A DNA stretch of 64,000 nucleotides. Source: Liopterus haemorrhoidalis. Its lineage: Eukaryota; Arthropoda; Insecta; Coleoptera; Dytiscidae. Positions 56,897 to 64,000 of this stretch are shown piece after piece. Every line of letters starts with the position of its first letter. Position 1 is the stretch's first letter. The position numbers and the translations under genes are program-made. The notes below the pieces were generated by a model. That model was given only the letters and a program-made list of their open reading frames with translations, was not told the origin of the DNA and did not search any database. The stretch lies in the NCBI GenBank assembly GCA_963971575.1, contig OZ020625.1, forward strand, positions 17,452,829 through 17,516,828, written 5' to 3'.

Positions 56897-59503
56897 ATGA
56901 ACGGCCCACTACTCCAGTGGAACTGTAACGTTGTATATCAACGCTACGAAGAACTGCGACTTTTAATATCAGATTTTGCGCCTTCGTGTGTTTGTCTACA
57001 GGAAACAAATTTCAAGGAAACCGGCACATTCTCTCCGCGAGGGTACTCCGTATTTCGTACGGATTTCCTTACTGGGGCAAGAGCATGTGACGGCGTGGCA
57101 ATTCTCGTTAGAGACACATTGTACCACGATCCTGTAGACATTGACACTGAGTTGCAGGTCGTAGCAGTTCGTGTTGCACTTCCCGTCCAGGTGACGATTT
57201 GTTCTATCTACCTTCCCCCTGGTGTTCGAACTGACATCCGAGATGTCGTGAATATCATCGATCAACTCCCACCACCCTTCATACTGTTAGGCGATTTTAA
57301 CGCCTACAATGTGTGTTGGGGATTGGTGCGGAACGATCGACGGGGACGTCACCTGGAGAATATGCTGAACGATTTGAATCTGAGCTTTTTGAACGACGGC
57401 AGACCCACGCACTTCTGTGCAGCAACGGGTACATTCAGTGCTATAGATCTTAGCGTCGTTTCAGGAGCTATCGCTCCGTTGTTTAAATGGGACGTGCATC
57501 ACGACCTGTGTGGTAGTGATCACTTTCCAATCCTCTTAAGGCCTCTGTTCAATACTGTTACCGAATCCCGCTGGCCACAGTGGGTTCTTCGGAAAGCAGA
57601 TTGGACCAAGTTCGCAGAAACATTCTCTCACGAGGATATTCCGAACTTGAGCGTAGACGAGGAGGTGAATCATTTCACGGACTCCATCACAAGCGCGGCT
57701 AAAAACAGCATACCGCTGTCATCCACTCAGCCCCGTCGAGTTCCCGTTCCGTGGTGGAACGAGGAATGTGACTTGGCGCTACGTGAAATGAGACACCTCT
57801 TCAATACATTCCGTCGTCTTCCAACAGAGGAAAACATTATAGCCTTCCAACGAGCGAAAGCTCGTGCTAAGAGGATTGTGAAAGAAAGCAAGCGCGAATC
57901 ATGGCACAAATACGTATCCACCGTTACAGTTGCCACTCCAGTGGCCAAAGTTTGGGAGAAGGTCCGGAAAATATCCGGCCTAAATACAGCTACAACCATT
58001 GCTGGCTTATCGGTAAATGGTAACGTAGTTACCTCAGCGGTCGAAATTGCTAACACTTTGGCATCTAACTTTGCGTTCAATTCTAGCTCTGAACACTATC
58101 CACTAGAGTTTCTAACTCGTAAAGCAGGCCTTGAATCTATATCTCTAAATTTCTTTTCTAGGAATGACGAGGTATACAACCTGCTTTTCTCTCGTGAAGA
58201 GCTAGATAGCGCGATGTCAAAGTGTAAGGATAGCTCTCCTGGTCCAGATGCGATACATTATCGTATGATCCGAAATCTTCCGGAATCATCTAAGTCTAGG
58301 CTTTTGAGTGTCTATAATAGGATATGGACTGAGGAATCTCATATAATTCCTATCCCCAAAGTCGGGAAAGATAAACACTTGCCCTCTAGCTATAGACCTA
58401 TATCACTGACCAGTTGTCTCTGCAAACTCTTGGAGCGTATGATCAGCAAGCGCCTGATTTGGTTTTTAGAATCAAACGACTTGCTGGCTAACACACAGTG
58501 CGGCTTTCGTCGTCACCGCTCAACAGCCGATCATCTGGTCAGACTAGAGACAGCTATCAGGAATGCTTTCGTTGAAAACAAACACCTGGGAGTTGTGTTT
58601 TTCGATATTGAGAAAGCCTATGGCACTGCATGGTTTTATGGTATTCTCCGTACTCTGCATTCCTGGGGTCTCTGGGGACGCTTGATGTTCTTTATAAAAG
58701 ACTTCATGTCGAACCGGCGCTTCAGGGTGCGGATCAGAAATACCCTGTCACAAATGTTCGCACTGGACAATGGGGTCCCACAGGGCTCCATAATGAGCGT
58801 TACGCTATTTTTGATTGCCATTAACGGTGCAGCTTCATGTATTCGGTTACCTGTACAGAGTTCGATATTTGTCGATGACATTGGTATCTTTGTCGCCGGA
58901 CAAAACACTAGTACAATCGAACGTCAGCTTCAGCTGACTATCAATCGTCTCAATACATGTGTAACCGAAAATGGCTTTAAATTCTCGACCAGCAAAACTG
59001 TATGTGTCCATTTTAGTAGGAAAAGGGGTGTACATCCCAATCCTGCACTCACACTAAATGGAGCACAATTACCCTTTACAGATACTGCCAGATTTCTGGG
59101 TCTCGTGTTTGACACTCGTCTTACTTGGCGGGCGCATTTTTTGTCCGTCAAGAAAAAATGCCAAAAGTCGCTCAATTTGTTGCGGGTCCTCAGTCATAAG
59201 ACATGGGGTGCAGACTGCACTGTCATGTTGCGTTTATATCGTTCTCTAGTGCGCTCTAAGCTGGACTATGGATGTCTAGCTTATGGGTCAGCTAAACACC
59301 AAGAGATAAAAATTCTTGACACTGTACATCACACTGGGATTAGATTGGCCACAGGTGCATTTCGCACCAGCCCAATACCAAGCCTGCTGTGTGAATCAGG
59401 CGAACCGTCACTGTACAATCGTCGTAAATTCTATCCCTGCGGTATATGGCTGCACTCAGTGCTAAGCCAGATCATCCCGCGTATCATTCGACATTTTGAG
59501 TGA
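56897..59503 (+). CDS. LINE ORF2: endonuclease and reverse transcriptase
   Basis: An unbroken 868-residue frame. The endonuclease is at about residues 1-215: QWNCNVV, CLQETNFKE, YLPPG, LLGDFNAYN and GSDHFPILL. The RT runs from about 440: SSPGPDAIHY, IPKVGK, RPISLTSCLCK, CGFRRHRST, motif A VVFFDIEKAYGTAW (AYG for AYD), motif B GVPQGSIMSVTLF and motif C IFVDDIGIF, then FLGLVFD. All key aspartates are present. A frameshift near 59490 separates it from the RNase H region. The ATG at 56897 follows a short leader after ORF1. Confidence 0.8.
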   Translation: MNGPLLQWNCNVVYQRYEELRLLISDFAPSCVCLQETNFKETGTFSPRGYSVFRTDFLTGARACDGVAILVRDTLYHDPVDIDTELQVVAVRVALPVQVTICSIYLPPGVRTDIRDVVNIIDQLPPPFILLGDFNAYNVCWGLVRNDRRGRHLENMLNDLNLSFLNDGRPTHFCAATGTFSAIDLSVVSGAIAPLFKWDVHHDLCGSDHFPILLRPLFNTVTESRWPQWVLRKADWTKFAETFSHEDIPNLSVDEEVNHFTDSITSAAKNSIPLSSTQPRRVPVPWWNEECDLALREMRHLFNTFRRLPTEENIIAFQRAKARAKRIVKESKRESWHKYVSTVTVATPVAKVWEKVRKISGLNTATTIAGLSVNGNVVTSAVEIANTLASNFAFNSSSEHYPLEFLTRKAGLESISLNFFSRNDEVYNLLFSREELDSAMSKCKDSSPGPDAIHYRMIRNLPESSKSRLLSVYNRIWTEESHIIPIPKVGKDKHLPSSYRPISLTSCLCKLLERMISKRLIWFLESNDLLANTQCGFRRHRSTADHLVRLETAIRNAFVENKHLGVVFFDIEKAYGTAWFYGILRTLHSWGLWGRLMFFIKDFMSNRRFRVRIRNTLSQMFALDNGVPQGSIMSVTLFLIAINGAASCIRLPVQSSIFVDDIGIFVAGQNTSTIERQLQLTINRLNTCVTENGFKFSTSKTVCVHFSRKRGVHPNPALTLNGAQLPFTDTARFLGLVFDTRLTWRAHFLSVKKKCQKSLNLLRVLSHKTWGADCTVMLRLYRSLVRSKLDYGCLAYGSAKHQEIKILDTVHHTGIRLATGAFRTSPIPSLLCESGEPSLYNRRKFYPCGIWLHSVLSQIIPRIIRHFE

Positions 59504-60730
59504 CATTGATTTTAATATGCTCGAAATGGCAAGTTTCGTTTTGTGTGCTGTTCCACCATGGACGCTACCGCGTACACTTGCGAACCTCACATTAACTAGG
59601 TTTGATAAAGATACTTCGTTGCCTATCGAATACCAACATGTGTTACAAAGAACACTGGTCCCTAGGTTCGAGAATACTGTCATTTTTATTGACGGATCAA
59701 AATCCGGAAGCAGGGTTGGGTGTGCGTTCGTTGTTTTGAATCCAAGCCAACAGTTTCAGTACCGTCTGCACTCCATAACGAGTGTGTACACTGCTGAGCT
59801 GTACGCTATTTTCAAGGCCCTGTGTTTTGTTTTGTCAGAGCAAAGTCGGTCAAGTGTTATCTTGACAGACTCGCTGAGCGCTCTGAAAATATCCAAGATC
59901 CAGACCCAGTGCATCCTCTTGTACCAAAGATCCGGTTGCTACTCCACAATCTGAATGCTCAGAATATGAGAGTAGAGCTTTTTTGGATACCTGGACATGT
60001 TGGTATTAAAGGCAACGAAGCGGCTGATGTCGCTGCAATAGCCGCCTCTCATAGACCTATGATTGATGTGTTTCATTTTTCCAGATGACGCAAAGATTCA
60101 TCTGAAACACCCTGTTTTAGCCAGGTGGCAGCAAGAGTGGAGCTGCAAACAGAACGTTAAGTTGCGACAGATTAAGTTGCGACGGCTTGCAACAGAACGT
60201 TAAGTTGCCACAATCAGAATGTGAGGGTAGAGCTGTTTTGGATACCGGGACATGTTGGTATTAAAGGCAACGAAGCGGCAGATGCAGCTGCAAAAGCCGC
60301 CTCCCACAGACCTACGATTGATGTGAGTTTAATTTTTCCAGATGACGCAAAGAGTCATCTGAAACATCTGGCAACATGAGTGGAGCCGCACACAGAACAT
60401 GAAGTTGCGACAGATTAAGGGAGACATTCAATTATGGGGTTCTTCCTGCAGGATTAACCGCAGGGAGGAAACCGCCATCACACGCTTCCGTATAGGCCAC
60501 TGTTTGTGAACCCATGGACTCCTCTTCGAGGTGAAGAGTCCCCGATCTGTGAGACGTGTAACACAGATTTGTCTGTGTTACACATTTTAACTGAATGTGT
60601 ACAGTTCGAGGATGTCAGGGAGAGGTTAGGCCTGTGCTATGACCTGTCAGTTGCTTTAGGTGACGACAGAATACTCATGGACAGGCTGATACTCTTCCTG
60701 AGAGAATCGAACTTACTGTTTTATGTGTGA
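59496..60730 (+). pseudogene. RNase H domain and C-terminal knuckle of LINE ORF2
   Basis: The continuation of ORF2 in other frames. RNase H motifs are IDGSKSGSR (59688), YTAELYAI, LTDSLSAL (shifted at about 59870) and FWIPGHVGIKGNEAADVAA (59980-60040), giving the D-E-D-D set. At 60095-60400 the GHVGIKGNEAAD segment is repeated in a second copy, with frame changes. The last frame, 60506-60730, holds the C-terminal CETCNTDLSVLHILTEC (C-x2-C-x8-H-x4-C) block and the stop. Several frameshifts make it a pseudogene. Confidence 0.75.
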
Positions 60731-61114
60731 AGTCTTGCACCTTATTTTAATGTGTTCTATTTCCAAACTGTGATATTCGATGGTAATTGACCTCTTTACA
60801 GCCTCTTACCATCACCCTGAGTCCGTTTAAATTTTCGAACAAACTTTTTATATTATTTATTTGTGTTTGTCAATACAATATTTCTTTCATTGAGTATGCG
60901 TATTTTTAATGATTTTATTTATTTATTTGGTGTCCAATTTATTGTTTTTAATACATAGTCTAGTAATTTAGATGGGCTGCGTTAGGCGCAAATAGCCTTT
61001 GTTGCTGCGCGCCAAAAATTGTAACTAACTAACTCACCCCTCATCCAGGTGTAGGAGCTCTCCCCCTGGCATCGGCGATTAGCCTCGTTGCAGAAATAGG
61101 CCGATGTAAAATAA

Positions 61115-61440
<326 letters not shown>

Positions 61441-61710
61441 AGAAACAATTACATATAATCTGATGAGAAACCATGAGAAAATATGAACTGTGTAATAAAT
61501 GTATAATATTTCTTAGTAAGTCAAGTACTATGAATTAGGTACGATTAGAAATTGATTTTTTTTTTATTTTTGTTATGTTTCGAGCTACAGTTAACTCAAG
61601 AGAAGTGGAAATTTTATACTTGATGATAAAATTAGTAACAATCTATGCTACCAAATTTGCACCAAATTTTTAGGTATCTATAGGATCATTTATATAATAG
61701 TATATATATA
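61441..61710. other. Probable former 3' UTR of the zinc-finger gene
   Basis: AT-rich sequence after the last finger remnant, with no supported gene. A short (AT)n tract at 61701-61711 precedes the possible LTR. Confidence 0.3.
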
Positions 61711-61976
61711 TGTTAGCATCTAGCCTTCCACGAAGCCCTGTTACGTCACCATAAAATGTTATCAAGATGCAATCCGTAATCTGGACCCACTAATGATAAC
61801 GACTCATTAACGATAATGATGACGGCTCATTACACTAATTGGTTTTTATAAAACACACGTAGAATTTGATAGAGAGATCATATGTTTTTTTACGTTGTAA
61901 GAGTGAATACTTAGAATAAAATAGTCTGTGAACAAGTTGAGTTTTATTTAAACAATAGATCCCTTATTTGTTTACA
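61711..61976 (+). repeat. Possible 5' LTR with tRNA-Leu-like primer site
   Basis: TGTTAGCATC at 61711 to TTTGTTTACA at 61976 has TG...CA limits, and an AATAAAA lies at 61916. The next bases, TCAGAAGTGGGA (61977-61988), are complementary to the 3' part of many animal tRNA-Leu genes (from memory), offset by a few bases from the CCA. That fits an LTR-retroelement primer-binding site. No second LTR or gag/pol is visible before the window ends. Confidence 0.4.
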
Positions 61977-61989
61977 TCAGAAGTGGGAC

Positions 61990-63590
61990 GTTTCTGCTAG
62001 TGAATGGGATTCATGCACGTCTTAATAATATTTTGTTATTTTATTGGGATCTTGCTTTGTTGCATTTTTACAGTGTTTTGTTTAAATTATGAATTTGATG
62101 AAAGTGACAAATAGTGATGTGACAAATTATTACCTGTCTGCGTTGTTTCGGATATTATTGAATTTAAGTTTGTGTGCTTGAACAGTTACAAAAGTTAATC
62201 ATGCAATTTTGTTCATGAAAAACTTATTTAATCAATTTGCGAAGGCGAACGTTCGAAAACGTTTCTGGTTGTGAATGGGAAAAATGGAACAAGTGGGAAT
62301 GAAAATATTGTTTGTCTAAGATAGTAGTTTGAAAGTGAAAAACGCAAGTGATACGTTTCAATTATTGCAAATAATAAGTGATTATGGTGGAACACATTGG
62401 TGGAACTTCCACCGTGGAAGAAAAACGAAACGTTTGAAAACGTTTTCCGACGTTTTCAGATGAAACACTTTTGCAGGCTATAATTTTTCAGGTATTATTC
62501 GTGCTTTCAAACTAGTTACGTCTGGTAAAACTATTTCCTAATAGAATTTATACTTAGCGATTGACAACAGACTGAGGTGCATTTAAGACGAAGTAGCAAA
62601 TGTATTGAAGAAAATTATCAAAATGGACAAGCGTTGTTTTATTTAGGGACAGACAACTTACATGCAGGAAAATCTAGATGATGAATAAAATGGTTCCAGT
62701 AATGAAGTAGAAATACAAAAAAATTGTCAGAAGGAACGAGCGGTGTTCTGTTTATGGACAAATTGTATGAAGGTAATGGTTAGAACATGGTAAAGTGGTA
62801 AAATGGTAAGAGAAGTTTTATTAGTTTGATTATGTAGCACGTAATAGTCAATGCTTACTGAAAAACAACGAACGAGGCGAACGATAAAAAGTCATGAGAA
62901 TTGAAATTTTATAATTGAAATTAGGGATAAGTTAAAATTATTTAAAATTAAGAGTAATGCGTTTTCAGTTTAAAGATCTAAGTTCTGATGATTGAGTTCA
63001 AACTTTGATAAGAATTAGAAATTTGCATTCAGGATGACAAACGGCAGATCACTGATATTAGAAATGCAAAATACGACAGTTACCTTTTATGTTTTTACAT
63101 GCGACCAATAGATGGCAAGATTGAATTCTGTCATTGCTATATTCGTAAAATTTGACATTTGTTATTGTGAAATCGGTAGCAGCTTATAAATTGACCGAGT
63201 AGTTTGTTGACAGTGATGCGTAGAAGTTGAAATGTTCTAGCATGAATTTGGATAAAGTACGTTAGTAATAGTAAGGGCTGAACTACACTACAAGATGCAA
63301 ATAAATTTTCCGATAGCATTGCAAGGCTAAAATAAAGGATAAATGAAAGATGGTACGGAAATTTGGCACCAAATAATAAGAGAATAATGAGGTATGCTAT
63401 TTCTAATTCATTCTTGGTAATTTAGAAATTTTGCATAAAGACTTAACAAGGTTATTCAAAGAGTGTTATTATAATTGTGAGTATGCTAAAAAGAAAAGAT
63501 TTTGAAATTTCAGAGAACTAGCTTTTACAGAGTTGCAAATTAATAAAATAATGTTTTAAATCTAATTAATGTAAAATTTTTAGTTCTTCC
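61990..63590. other. No gene recognised
   Basis: About 1.6 kb after the possible primer site. No gag-like frame is present. Repeated CGTTCGAAAACGTTT-type words occur at 62250-62260 and 62430-62450. It may be the leader of an LTR element, or unrelated DNA. Confidence 0.3.
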
Positions 63591-63592
63591 AG

Positions 63593-63720
63593 GTTCAATA
63601 ATACGGGAGTACCAAGTTGAGTCTGTAACTGATGTGGTGGTTGTGGATACACAGACAAATATAGGCAGGCGAAAGGTGTCGAAAGTGTCTCATAAGGCGT
63701 CAAATATGCCTTGGCCTTAA
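63593..63720 (+). other. Possible terminal exon
   Basis: After a good acceptor (TTTTTAGTTCTTCCAG) a phase-1 frame reads SIIREYQVESVTDVVVV, DTQTNIGRRKVSKVSH and NMPWP, then TAA at 63718-63720. A second acceptor-preceded short frame (VLVPGDKLNKF) lies at 63835. There are no partner exons in the window. A (GA)n repeat follows at 63763-63779. Confidence 0.3.
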
Positions 63721-64000
63721 GTTTGTACTAATTATACACATTTGATGAAAATGCCAATATAAAGAGAGAGAGAGAGAGAATTTAAAATTAATGCACATTG
63801 CTTGCGCAGATCTTTTGATACAGTTATTGCAGGTTTTAGTGCCAGGAGATAAATTAAATAAATTTGTTCTTCATTCCTTGGAGAACTCCAACAAGGACTA
63901 AAATAGTGGGAACCGTAGCATTCTACTTAATTTTACTTGTTTTGACAATGCGCTTGATAACAGATAAAGTCGCAGTTTACCTGAACTAGAAAATGAAATG

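Overview
The window is AT-rich, intron-bearing eukaryotic DNA, almost certainly from an insect with a large, transposon-laden genome. The evidence is GT/AG introns, a ZAD-type C2H2 zinc-finger gene, a gypsy/errantivirus-type envelope gene, P-like and mariner transposons and several LINE clades. A hemimetabolous or otherwise repeat-rich lineage is my guess; the species cannot be read from the sequence. No CRISPR, operon, ribosome-binding site or rRNA gene is present.

Host-type genes. (1) A minus-strand ZAD/C2H2 zinc-finger gene lies at 8476-12732: one exon with the end of a ZAD domain and, about 3.2 kb away, a finger exon whose 3' part has decayed. (2) A minus-strand gene at 26405-28527 is assembled from four exons with consistent phases. 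It encodes an SGNH-hydrolase-like protein with degenerate catalytic motifs. Its stop codon is followed 54 bases later by an exact copy of the histone-mRNA 3' stem-loop, and a 1.3-kb solo LTR sits in its last intron. (3) A plus-strand multi-exon zinc-finger gene lies at 50047-53502: four small acidic exons, two of them tandem duplicates, all in phase 1, then a nine-finger exon. Its former 3' fingers are split by a mariner (53659-54910) and a 6.2-kb LINE (54926-61122) and resume at 61137.

The rest is mobile DNA. 270-4390: a CR1/Jockey-type LINE interrupted by a second LINE. 5464-7305: an RTE-type LINE. 14952-19140: a MITE, a hAT-like element and a THAP-protein palindrome with two 633-bp arms. 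20036-23080: a MITE end, a hAT remnant, a TIR element with a captured first exon, and an envelope gene fragment. 23083-25933 and 30812-32042: copies of one repeat family carrying tRNA-like cassettes. 32073-40636: a nest of elements containing an almost intact Tx1/L1-type LINE. 41237-43679: a MULE/SWIM transposon with a hAT MITE in its SWIM motif. 44340-48650: a rearranged P-like transposon with a TTAA-site element inside it. 61711 onward: a possible LTR-element start that runs to the window edge.

Many insertions are dated relative to each other by target duplications or by an uninterrupted paralogous site inside the window. Domain names come from motif recognition, not database searches.
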